Translations under genes and position numbers: made by a program
Source: Allobrachymonas sp.
GTDB lineage: Bacteria > Pseudomonadota > Gammaproteobacteria > Burkholderiales > Burkholderiaceae_C
DNA length: 5,417 nucleotides
Reading direction: 5' to 3'
Assembly: GCA_017996515.1 (NCBI GenBank)
Contig: JAGOGU010000109.1
Coordinates: 1 to 5,417, forward strand
In this document: one piece after another, positions 1 through 5,417 of the stretch
Layout: each line of letters starts with the position of its first letter
How positions within the stretch are numbered: the first letter of the stretch is position 1
Notes under the pieces: model-generated
Seen by the model: the letters and a program-made list of their open reading frames with translations, nothing else
Databases searched by the model: none
Told to the model about the DNA's origin: nothing

Positions 1-97
1 GCAAAGCGGCCAATGCCGAATCACCTGCCGCCGTATTGTTCCAAGGAGCGATTACCATACGCACACCATTCGTCTTGCCAATCAAACACTCTGACAT
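1..97 (-). CDS. Possible N-terminus of an unrecognised protein, cut by the left edge
   Basis: Reading leftwards from an ATG at 97-95, the frame stays open to the window edge and gives about 32 residues: it starts MSECLIGKTNGVRMVIAPWN and continues with a stretch reading NTAAGDSALAAL. It has no rare codons, unlike the competing plus-strand frame over the same bases, which uses AGA and ATA. A second possible start is the Met at codon 14 (58-56). No clear Shine-Dalgarno precedes either start. If real, the gene is divergent from tadA with only 56 bases (98-153) between the two start codons, leaving little room for separate promoters. I do not recognise the family. The call rests on codon use and open frame alone. 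Confidence 0.35.
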   Translation of the reverse strand, partial: MSECLIGKTNGVRMVIAPWNNTAAGDSALAAL

Positions 98-153
98 TGT
101 GCCAAGATCAGCCTGCGCAAAAAACAAGCTCGCGCTGTCCTCCATTGCCTCTC

Positions 154-1548
154 ATGCCACCTGACGCCCACGCCCTTTTAGACGACGCGCATTATCTGCA
201 ACTGGCGTTGCAGCAGGCGCAACTGGCCGCGCAAGCAGGCGAAGTGCCGGTGGGTGCCGTTGTCGTTTCGCCCACTGGCGACATATTGGGCACAGGCTAC
301 AACCGCACCATCAGCGATCACGACCCCAGCGCCCACGCCGAGATTCAGGCGCTGCGTGCGGCGGCTCAGGCACGCGCCAACCATCGGCTGGAAGGGTGCA
401 CGCTCTACGTCACGCTGGAGCCTTGCGCCATGTGCAGCGGCGCGCTGTTGCACGCACGGCTGGCTCGTGTGGTGTATGCCGTGGCCGACCCCAAAACCGG
501 CGCAGCCGGCTCTGTGCTGGATCTGTTTGCCCAAAGCACACTCAATCACCAAACGCTGTGCCAGATTTTTGCCCCCCAAGATGAGACTGGATCAGACTTG
601 CGCAAACAATGCGCCGCCATCTTGCAAACATTTTTTCAGCAGCGCCGCCAAGCACACAGCGATTTGCGCCAACAACCCTTGCACGCGGCATTGCGTGAAG
701 ACGCCTTGCGTTTGCCGCCCGAGCACTTTGCGCACATCGCGCCTTTGCAAGCGCTCCGGCCTTGGAGCCAGTTTGTTTTGCTGAACGACCCCGAGCAGCC
801 AGCCGGAACCCCTTGGCGCATGCATGTGATTGACACAGCGCCACATGACAGGCAACGCCCGGCCGTGCTGCTACTGCATGGTTATGCCAGCTACAGCCTG
901 CTGTGGGCGCAAATCATTCACCCATTGCACGTTGCGGGCTGGCGCGTGATGGCCCCTGATCTGATCGGGCATGGGCAAAGCGACAAACCTAAAAAAGCCC
1001 AACGTCATCAACTGGCATGGCACGCCGCCCTGCTGCGGCAATGGCTGGCACAGGCGCAGTTTGCCCAGCACACGCACCGTGCGGTCGTGCTGCACGACAG
1101 CGCCCTGCACCTTTTGCCCCATCTGGAAGCAGCCAGCGCGGTTGCGCATCCAGCAGGCACACTTTTCACCCACACCCTCTGCCTGCAACCCGAGCCAAAC
1201 GCGCCTTGGCGCCAGAAATGCCTATCGCGCCCACGCTTCGATCTGGATGCCCATTGGGCGCTCGATCCAAGCGAAGCGGCAAACCGCTATTGGTCTGCCC
1301 CTTGGCCTGATGCGGGGCACCGCGCCGCCTTGCAATGGCCACAATGGACCAGCAATGCCGATGCAGCCTCTCTCGCTGCTTCCGCAAAGAATACGCGGCA
1401 GCCCTTGGCCGCACATGGCACAATCGCTCCCACAACCAACCATCGTACGGTCATGACCGTACCCGCTGGTGGATCTCATTTCAGACAATGGCTACAGCTG
1501 CATGTGCATGATTGTCTGAATGCGCTACAGGCGCAGACTCTTCTGTAG
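154..1548 (+). CDS. tadA: tRNA adenosine(34) deaminase TadA with C-terminal alpha/beta-hydrolase-like domain
   Basis: TadA deaminates adenosine 34 of tRNA-Arg(ACG) to inosine in the cytoplasm, allowing one tRNA to read several Arg codons. Residues about 10-165 are a complete deaminase domain: GEVPVGAVVV, the HAE motif (zinc ligand H61, catalytic E63), EPCAMC (zinc ligands C91 and C94), then DPKTGAAGS and a closing FFQQRR helix. Residues about 185-464 continue without a break into an alpha/beta-hydrolase-like domain (separate entry), so the protein is 464 residues against roughly 150-180 for ordinary TadA. The frame is open back to an ATG at 13, but the extra 47 residues are Cys/Pro/Ser-rich and unlike TadA, so ATG 154 is chosen; no Shine-Dalgarno precedes it, so the exact start is uncertain. 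ldcA follows after 67 bases in the same direction. The deaminase assignment is firm; the role of the tail is unknown. Confidence 0.93.
   Translation: MPPDAHALLDDAHYLQLALQQAQLAAQAGEVPVGAVVVSPTGDILGTGYNRTISDHDPSAHAEIQALRAAAQARANHRLEGCTLYVTLEPCAMCSGALLHARLARVVYAVADPKTGAAGSVLDLFAQSTLNHQTLCQIFAPQDETGSDLRKQCAAILQTFFQQRRQAHSDLRQQPLHAALREDALRLPPEHFAHIAPLQALRPWSQFVLLNDPEQPAGTPWRMHVIDTAPHDRQRPAVLLLHGYASYSLLWAQIIHPLHVAGWRVMAPDLIGHGQSDKPKKAQRHQLAWHAALLRQWLAQAQFAQHTHRAVVLHDSALHLLPHLEAASAVAHPAGTLFTHTLCLQPEPNAPWRQKCLSRPRFDLDAHWALDPSEAANRYWSAPWPDAGHRAALQWPQWTSNADAASLAASAKNTRQPLAAHGTIAPTTNHRTVMTVPAGGSHFRQWLQLHVHDCLNALQAQTLL
1445..1462. repeat. Perfect 18-bp palindrome inside the tadA 3' region
   Basis: The sequence GTACGGTCATGACCGTAC equals its own reverse complement over all 18 bases. 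It lies in coding sequence (codons giving RTVMTV) in the eroded part of the hydrolase domain, 153 bases before the ldcA start. It could be a dimeric-regulator operator, a hairpin in RNA, or chance; with equal base frequencies roughly 0.02 such palindromes are expected in a window this size. Confidence 0.9.
1480..1520. repeat. Perfect 10-bp inverted repeat with 21-nt loop
   Basis: TTCAGACAAT (1480-1489) is the exact reverse complement of ATTGTCTGAA (1511-1520). The pair lies 17 bases after the 18-bp palindrome and is also inside the tadA coding sequence, with an AGA codon in its left arm. No T-run follows directly, so it does not look like a classical terminator. Confidence 0.85.
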
Positions 1549-1603
1549 CTCCTTGCCCCCGCGCAGTGTTCGTAAAAACTGCGCTCAGTTCATCCCGTTT
1601 TTT
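1524..1603 (+). other. Two short hairpins across the tadA stop and tadA-ldcA gap
   Basis: GCTACAG (1524-1530) pairs with CTGTAGC (1543-1549), spanning the tadA stop codon. GCGCAGT (1561-1567) pairs with ACTGCGC (1578-1584) around a 10-base loop. A six-T run (1598-1603) follows 13 bases after the second stem, too far for a standard intrinsic terminator. An overlapping alternative is AACTG/CAGTT (1577-1581/1586-1590). A weak terminator or structured ldcA leader is possible. No convincing sigma-70 promoter is seen in the gap. Confidence 0.35.
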
Positions 1604-1615
1604 GCGATTTTTATC

Positions 1616-2572
1616 ATGGCACATATCTACATTTATTCTCCATCTGGCGCAGTGCGCGACCTTGCAGGCTTTCGCCGTGCCATCAAACGCTTGCAGCAAC
1701 GCGGCCACACAGTAGAGATTGATCCCGATGCGCTCACCACCGAGCAGCGCTTCGCGGGCGACGATGCCACACGCATCGCAGCCATTACGCGTGCGGCAGA
1801 AAGCGGCGCAGACATCGCCTTGCTGGCCCGCGGCGGCTATGGCTTGACGCGCATCCTTCCGCAACTGCCTTATAAAAAAATCGCCAAAGCCATTGAAAAA
1901 GGCACGCAATTCGTGGGCTTGAGCGACTTTACCGCCCTGCAAACCGCACTGCTGGCAAAAAGCATGCCGCACCCCGCCATTACCTGGGCGGGCAATCTGC
2001 TGATCGACGACTGGGGTCAAAGCACGGAGCCGGACGAAATCACCGAAGCCTGCTTTGACGACATGGTCGCGGGCGAATGCGAAGGCACAGGCTGGCTCAT
2101 CCACAAAAAAGAGCTGCCAGAACTGGAACGCCGATTGCAGAAAAAGCCCGTCAAGAACGCCACGCTGTGGGGAGGCAATTTATGCGTGCTCACCAGCCTG
2201 CTGGGCACCCCCTACTTTCCGCAGATCAACAAGGGCGTGCTGTTTCTGGAAGATGTGGCCGAACACCCCTACCGCATCGAACGCATGCTGACCCAATTGC
2301 TGCACGCAGGCGTGCTTGACAAGCAGCAGGCCATTGTGCTGGGGCAATTCACCGAATATCAGAAAAATGCGCAAGACAAAGGCTTCAACCTGAACACCGC
2401 GGTGCAATGGCTGCGCAGCCAAACGCGCACACCCATCATCACCGGTCTGCCACACGGGCACGTGCCCACCAAAGTTTTGCTGCCCGTGGGTGCCACGGTT
2501 GATCTGCAACTGCATGGGCGCGACTGCCTGCTGCTGTGGGGGCATCTGTGCAACGGCCATTGCCAGCATTAA
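1616..2572 (+). CDS. ldcA: LD-carboxypeptidase (muropeptide recycling, family S66)
   Basis: LdcA removes the terminal D-Ala from L-Ala-D-Glu-mDap-D-Ala tetrapeptides released from peptidoglycan, so the tripeptide can be reused by the recycling pathway. The 318-residue product has the family pattern: an N-terminal SPSGAV strand, ARGGYGLTRILP (residues 71-82), the nucleophile motif FVGLSDFTAL with Ser103, WGGNL (185-189), the catalytic glutamate in LFLEDVAE (E212), PYRIERML (218-225), and the C-terminal GLPHGHVP supplying the catalytic His (probably H282). Length is close to the usual 300-310. No signal peptide or membrane segment is seen, which fits a cytoplasmic enzyme. The frame is open upstream to an ATG at 1520, overlapping tadA, but the homologous part begins at MAHIYIYSPSG, so ATG 1616 is chosen; it lacks a clear Shine-Dalgarno. 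It lies 67 bases after tadA in the same direction, so co-transcription is possible. Confidence 0.93.
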   Translation: MAHIYIYSPSGAVRDLAGFRRAIKRLQQRGHTVEIDPDALTTEQRFAGDDATRIAAITRAAESGADIALLARGGYGLTRILPQLPYKKIAKAIEKGTQFVGLSDFTALQTALLAKSMPHPAITWAGNLLIDDWGQSTEPDEITEACFDDMVAGECEGTGWLIHKKELPELERRLQKKPVKNATLWGGNLCVLTSLLGTPYFPQINKGVLFLEDVAEHPYRIERMLTQLLHAGVLDKQQAIVLGQFTEYQKNAQDKGFNLNTAVQWLRSQTRTPIITGLPHGHVPTKVLLPVGATVDLQLHGRDCLLLWGHLCNGHCQH

Positions 2573-2649
2573 GGCTGTTATTTGCCCTTGCCTCAAGCGA
2601 GCCTTGACTGCACACGATATTCACTCATGTGCCATCAAGGTAAGCAAGC
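2573..2649. other. Convergent gap between ldcA and truA
   Basis: The two genes end 77 bases apart, tail to tail. The only structure I see is an imperfect long-loop pairing, AAGGCT (2571-2576) with AGCCTT (2600-2605), without a T-run on either strand. No gene, transposon end or clear terminator is visible. Confidence 0.5.
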
Positions 2650-3447
2650 TCACATACTCTGGCTTCCCGGTAGAAAATCGAACGCCGCCGTTCTATCAGG
2701 CAACCCCCAGTTCGGCGCATACACCGGGCCAGCAAAATACAAACCGTCTGCGGCAAAAGTAGGCGCGGCAGCATCGCGGCTTTTGGCAGCCAACACATCG
2801 TCCATCCATTGTGCCGGGCGTAGCCCTTGCCCAACCTGCACCAGACAACCCATGATGTTGCGAATCATGTGATGCAAAAACGCATTGGCCTGAAACTCGA
2901 AACGCCAATAATCACCATGGCGCGCAATGGCAATCCGATGCATCTGTTTGACCGGGCTGAGCGCCTGACATTGCGCTGCGCGAAAACTGGAAAAATCATG
3001 CTCGCCTAGCAAGCGGCTGGCGGCATCACGCATGGCTGCGCTATCCAGCGGTCGAAACGTCCAGCCAACCCTGCCTGTTTCCAGGCTTGGCCGCACGGGT
3101 GATTGCAGCAACACATACACATAACGGCGCGCCAATGCACTGGCACGGGCATGAAAGGTATCCGGCACGGGCGCAGCCCATTGCACGGCAATGTCTTTGG
3201 GCAAAAAAGTATTCGTACCACGCATCCAGGAAACCGGCTCGCGCTCCAACGAGGTATCGAAATGCACCACCTGCATCAAGGCATGCACGCCTGCATCCGT
3301 ACGCCCGGCGCACAAGGTGTGGATGGGCATCCCCGCAAACCGGGTCAGCGCATGCTCCAATTTATCTTGTACCGTTCTACCCGAAGGCTGGCTTTGCCAG
3401 CCGTAATAAGCCAAACCTTGGTAACTGATACCCAGCGCCAAACGCAT
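2650..3447 (-). CDS. truA: tRNA pseudouridine(38-40) synthase TruA
   Basis: TruA isomerises uridines 38, 39 and 40 in the tRNA anticodon arm to pseudouridine. The 265-residue product is of normal family length and has the expected order of motifs: MRLALGISYQG with YYGWQ at the N-terminus, TVQDKLEHAL, the catalytic loop AGRTDAGVHA with nucleophile Asp51, FHARASALARRYVY (residues 98-111), DFSSFRAAQC (151-160), FEFQANAFLHHMIRNIMG (183-200) and AAPTFAADGLYF. The frame also offers a GTG three codons earlier (3456), but the GGGAG Shine-Dalgarno overlaps that GTG and lies 8 bases before the ATG at 3447, so the ATG is chosen. It is downstream of fimV on the same strand, but a strong terminator lies between them, so truA probably has its own promoter within 3448-3612, where I could not identify a good sigma-70 match. 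Confidence 0.96.
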   Translation of the reverse strand: MRLALGISYQGLAYYGWQSQPSGRTVQDKLEHALTRFAGMPIHTLCAGRTDAGVHALMQVVHFDTSLEREPVSWMRGTNTFLPKDIAVQWAAPVPDTFHARASALARRYVYVLLQSPVRPSLETGRVGWTFRPLDSAAMRDAASRLLGEHDFSSFRAAQCQALSPVKQMHRIAIARHGDYWRFEFQANAFLHHMIRNIMGCLVQVGQGLRPAQWMDDVLAAKSRDAAAPTFAADGLYFAGPVYAPNWGLPDRTAAFDFLPGSQSM

Positions 3448-3455
3448 TGACTGCA

Positions 3456-3460
3456 CTCCC
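3456..3460 (-). promoter_or_regulatory. Shine-Dalgarno of truA
   Basis: GGGAG on the minus strand with an 8-base spacer to ATG 3447. It decides the start, because it overlaps the alternative GTG at 3456. Confidence 0.75.
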
Positions 3461-3612
3461 TATCCATCACGATCCATTGCTGCCAGCACATCTACCTGCA
3501 GCTACCGCCAACTACAGCAGCAGCCGTGCCTCGATGCAATATGGCTGAAAAGCCAGGCAACACGGCATGCAAACCACGATTGCCTTTGCCAACCCGACAC
3601 AAGCTATTCAAG

Positions 3613-3652
3613 AAAAAACCGCAGTTCTTTGCAGAAACTGCGGTTTTGTTTT
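3613..3652 (-). terminator. Rho-independent terminator after fimV, potentially bidirectional
   Basis: A perfect 12-bp stem, AAAACCGCAGTT (3615-3626) with AACTGCGGTTTT (3636-3647), encloses a 9-base loop. On the minus strand it sits about 45 bases after the fimV stop and is followed by a run of Ts (complement of the As at 3613-3618). On the plus strand it is followed by TTTTGTTTT, so it could also stop rightward transcription towards fimV. Confidence 0.88.
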
Positions 3653-3691
3653 GCTCTGCATCATATCAACAGATGCAGGAAGCGCAAGCGC

Positions 3692-5417
3692 TCAGCGCAG
3701 GCTTGCCAGTAGGGCTTCCGCCTGTGCTTTCAGCTCGCCGGTGGCATTCTGTGCCACTTCTTGCGCCATGATGCGCGCGCCTTCATTGTCGCCAATGCCC
3801 ATGAACTCGCGCGCCAGCGCCAGTTTGGTTTCCAGCGGATGAGTCGAATCGGTATCAGCAGCAGGATCTGGTTGCTCCGAATCGAGCGACAAGCCGCTCA
3901 TGCTGAACTCCAGACCATGATCCACAACAGGTTCTGCTTGAGGCTGAACCGCCGCAGATTGCGCTGCTGGCATGTCCAGCGACAAATCCAGCGCCGGATG
4001 ATTTGGTTCGCTGTCACGATTGATCAGCGAAGCACGGGCAGCGCCAGGCACTGTTGCGGGCGACAGGCTCGTCAAGTCAAACTCTTGGTTCGACTGCTGT
4101 GTTACAGGCCGTGCAGGCTCAACGGGTGCCACTTGCACTGGAGCAACGGCGGGGGCAGCAACTGCTGCAGCTGCAACACCCATTGCGGCGCTCGAAGCGA
4201 GGGCTGGCGTCGCCGCGCTGTTATTGTTAGCGCCCAAATCCGCATACAGCGCATTACCTGGATCAATCTCAGAGCCTTTTACGCGCGCAGCTTCCCAGTC
4301 TGCACCAACTCCTTGTGTAAGCTGCTTGAACGCGGTTGCCGCTTGCGCATACGCCTTGACATCGCGCCGACGTGCATACACTTCCAGCAACTTGGCGTGT
4401 ACAGCAACGTTTTCAGGATGTTTGAGCAAAGCATCTTTGAGGATTTCTTCAGCCTGAATATCGCGCCCATAGGCCAGATACACATCTGCCTCTGCTACGG
4501 GATCGACATCGGCATCGGCATCCAATTGGCTGGGCGAATACAACATGGACGACTGGCCTGCATGCGTAGCGCCCATACCTGCAGTAGTTGCGGCTTCAGA
4601 TGTATCCACATCTTTACCGCCTGAAGTATCAAAGAATGAATCCGGTGCATAGTTGCTCTCCAAGAAAGCACTGCCCGCTCCATCCTCATCCTGATTTTTT
4701 CGGCGACGACGAAAGAACATGTAGGCCAAACCACCAATTGCCGCCAAACCAGCCCCGCCAAGCAACAGGGGATTCTGCGTGAGGCTTTCGAGAAAACCTG
4801 GCTCCTCAGGAACTGGGGCAGGCGGAGGCATAACCGGTTTTTTACGCGGTGCAGATGCCGCAGCAGAAGCTGCTGCACTTGCCGCTTCAGACGCTGCCCG
4901 CTCCACCGCCGATGCAGCATCAGATGCCGCAGCCACAGCTGCACTGGCGGCGGCACTCGCCACATTACCCATTGCCGAAGCAGTATCAACAGGTGCAATG
5001 ACAGGCACAGGAACACTCGCTGCTGCACCGGCACCAGATCCTGGCGGCACCACAGCTGGCGCTGTACCTGGTTGGGCACTGGCAGCCGCCTCTGCACTGA
5101 TATTTTTCAGATCGCTCAGGTTTTTGTTGAGTTCATCCGCGCGGTTGATGTTGTCCCGCTTCTGCATGGCCTCTGCCATGCGTTGCTCTGGAGCAGAGGC
5201 ATTATTGTTTGTTTTGATCTCTGCTTTGGAGATGGTCAATGTATCTGGTGCAGCCGCTGGCGAGGTTCTACGGTCCTCTACTCGGCTCTGGATTTGACCA
5301 CCGCTTTGCTGAGCGCCAGGTGTTGTGCGCGCCATCGGAGAACGCGCCAACTGACCGCGGTAGTTGCGGAAGTCTTCGCTCTGCGCAGTGATGATGGCTC
5401 GCGCCTCAGACGCCGAA
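3692..5417 (-). CDS. fimV: FimV, polar inner-membrane organiser protein (5' end outside window)
   Basis: FimV-type proteins span the inner membrane, bind peptidoglycan through a periplasmic LysM domain and use a cytoplasmic TPR region to organise type IV pili, twitching and polar components. The visible 574 residues are the C-terminal part. In order: a linker with VEDRRTSPAAAPDTLTISK; a predicted coiled coil around EQRMAEAMQKRDNINRADEL (about 5075-5191); an Ala/Ser/Pro-rich stretch (about 4847-5070); one transmembrane segment, NPLLLGGAGLAAIGGLAYMF (about 4712-4771), followed by the positive stop RRRRK; a conserved cytoplasmic block PVAEADVYLAYGRDIQAEEI with TPR-like helices (about 4241-4501); a low-complexity linker with acidic patches; and the conserved C-terminal motif beginning LETKLALAREFMGIGDNEGA (about 3695-3835). 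The frame is open to the edge (first visible residues SASEARAIITAQSEDFRNYR), so the TTG at 5350 is not the start. Signal peptide and LysM must lie outside. Confidence 0.93.
   Translation of the reverse strand, partial: SASEARAIITAQSEDFRNYRGQLARSPMARTTPGAQQSGGQIQSRVEDRRTSPAAAPDTLTISKAEIKTNNNASAPEQRMAEAMQKRDNINRADELNKNLSDLKNISAEAAASAQPGTAPAVVPPGSGAGAAASVPVPVIAPVDTASAMGNVASAAASAAVAAASDAASAVERAASEAASAAASAAASAPRKKPVMPPPAPVPEEPGFLESLTQNPLLLGGAGLAAIGGLAYMFFRRRRKNQDEDGAGSAFLESNYAPDSFFDTSGGKDVDTSEAATTAGMGATHAGQSSMLYSPSQLDADADVDPVAEADVYLAYGRDIQAEEILKDALLKHPENVAVHAKLLEVYARRRDVKAYAQAATAFKQLTQGVGADWEAARVKGSEIDPGNALYADLGANNNSAATPALASSAAMGVAAAAVAAPAVAPVQVAPVEPARPVTQQSNQEFDLTSLSPATVPGAARASLINRDSEPNHPALDLSLDMPAAQSAAVQPQAEPVVDHGLEFSMSGLSLDSEQPDPAADTDSTHPLETKLALAREFMGIGDNEGARIMAQEVAQNATGELKAQAEALLASLR
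4853..4987 (-). repeat. Ala/Ser low-complexity tract in FimV
   Basis: About 45 residues are almost only Ala and Ser with occasional Asp, Glu, Val or Arg, encoded by varied GCN and TCN/AGC codons. It lies on the periplasmic side between the coiled coil and the membrane segment and is probably a flexible or extended spacer. Short repeated units such as ASAA and ASEAAS suggest growth by slippage or duplication. Confidence 0.7.

Larger units (their letters stand above)
706..1548 (+). other. Degenerate haloalkane-dehalogenase-like domain inside TadA
   Basis: This is the C-terminal 280 residues of the TadA fusion. Landmarks of the haloalkane dehalogenase branch of alpha/beta hydrolases are visible: WRMHVID, the oxyanion-hole strand VLLLHG (H242-G243) followed by YASYSLLW, APDLIGHGQSDKP (residues 267-279), the cap-region signature SAPWPD (381-386) and a terminal GGSHF carrying a candidate catalytic His (H442). 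The nucleophile elbow is altered: the usual QDWGG pattern appears as VLHDSALH, keeping an Asp (D315) but losing the Trp and the glycines. The stretch between the cap and the final His is about 40 residues rather than roughly 70, and I find no candidate catalytic acid in it. The domain is therefore probably non-catalytic or strongly diverged; that is inference from sequence recall, not an alignment. Confidence 0.75.

Noticed and set aside
13..153. 47-residue N-terminal extension of TadA from ATG 13
   Set aside because: Cys/Pro/Ser-rich and unrelated to TadA N-termini; the conserved domain starts after Met at 154. The GGAG at 45-48 in this stretch is not placed before any usable start.
3..164. 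Open plus-strand frame ending with TGA at 162-164, overlapping the tadA start by 11 bases (possible end of an upstream gene)
   Set aside because: It uses AGA and ATA codons rare in the other genes here, and the product is unlike any family I know. The minus-strand frame over the same bases looks better, though neither is proven.
1480..1515. Possible sigma-70 promoter (CAGACA / CATGAT) for ldcA inside tadA
   Set aside because: Each hexamer matches only 4 of 6 consensus positions and the spacing is about 19 bases, too weak to call.
1481..2104. Minus-strand open frame (207 codons) opposite ldcA
   Set aside because: Shadow of the strongly conserved ldcA coding sequence, with no domain recognised.
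3448..3456. GTG 3456 as truA start (three extra codons)
   Set aside because: The Shine-Dalgarno overlaps this GTG and is ideally spaced for ATG 3447, where the TruA family also begins.
3761..4624. Long plus-strand open frame (287 codons) opposite fimV
   Set aside because: Shadow of the fimV frame: rich in Cys, Arg and His, with no recognisable domain or ribosome-binding site.
4779..5297. Ala-rich plus-strand open frame (172 codons)
   Set aside because: It mirrors the Ala/Ser codons of the FimV linker on the other strand, where GC-rich low-complexity DNA leaves several frames open.
5348..5350. TTG at 5350 as start of fimV
   Set aside because: The frame continues to the window edge with FimV-like residues, and the known N-terminal domains have not yet appeared.
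1..5417. Search by eye for tRNA genes, CRISPR arrays, insertion sequence ends or toxin-antitoxin pairs
   Set aside because: No cloverleaf-like sequence, regularly spaced repeats, transposase motifs or paired small genes were seen.

Overview
The window looks like chromosomal housekeeping DNA from a betaproteobacterium of the order Burkholderiales, most likely the Comamonadaceae or a close relative. The reasons are a FimV with the Ala/Pro-rich betaproteobacterial layout, truA directly downstream of fimV, TadA joined to a hydrolase domain next to an LD-carboxypeptidase gene, and a fairly GC-rich codon usage. No RNA gene, CRISPR array, transposase or phage gene is visible.

Layout from left to right. 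Positions 1-97 may hold the first 32 codons of an unrecognised gene on the minus strand that runs off the left edge. Positions 154-1548 (+) encode an unusually long TadA: a normal tRNA adenosine-34 deaminase followed in the same frame by a haloalkane-dehalogenase-like alpha/beta-hydrolase domain whose catalytic machinery looks eroded. Positions 1616-2572 (+) encode a cytoplasmic LD-carboxypeptidase (LdcA, family S66). A 77-base convergent gap follows. Positions 2650-3447 (-) encode the tRNA pseudouridine synthase TruA, preceded by a good Shine-Dalgarno. A strong 12-bp-stem terminator that can work in both directions (3613-3652) separates truA from fimV. Positions 3692-5417 (-) hold the C-terminal 574 residues of FimV; its signal peptide and LysM region lie beyond the right edge.

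The two RNA-modification enzymes act on the anticodon (TadA, A34 to I34) and the anticodon arm (TruA, U38-40 to pseudouridine). LdcA trims recycled murein peptides. FimV is an inner-membrane, peptidoglycan-associated organiser of polar machinery such as type IV pili. These are separate cell functions placed side by side, not one pathway.

The points most worth a second look are the degenerate hydrolase tail on TadA; a run of inverted repeats at the end of that gene and in the gap before ldcA, including a perfect 18-bp palindrome and a perfect 10-bp inverted repeat inside the coding sequence; and the truA-ldcA junction, where related genomes commonly carry trpF. I see no convincing new multi-gene system here.
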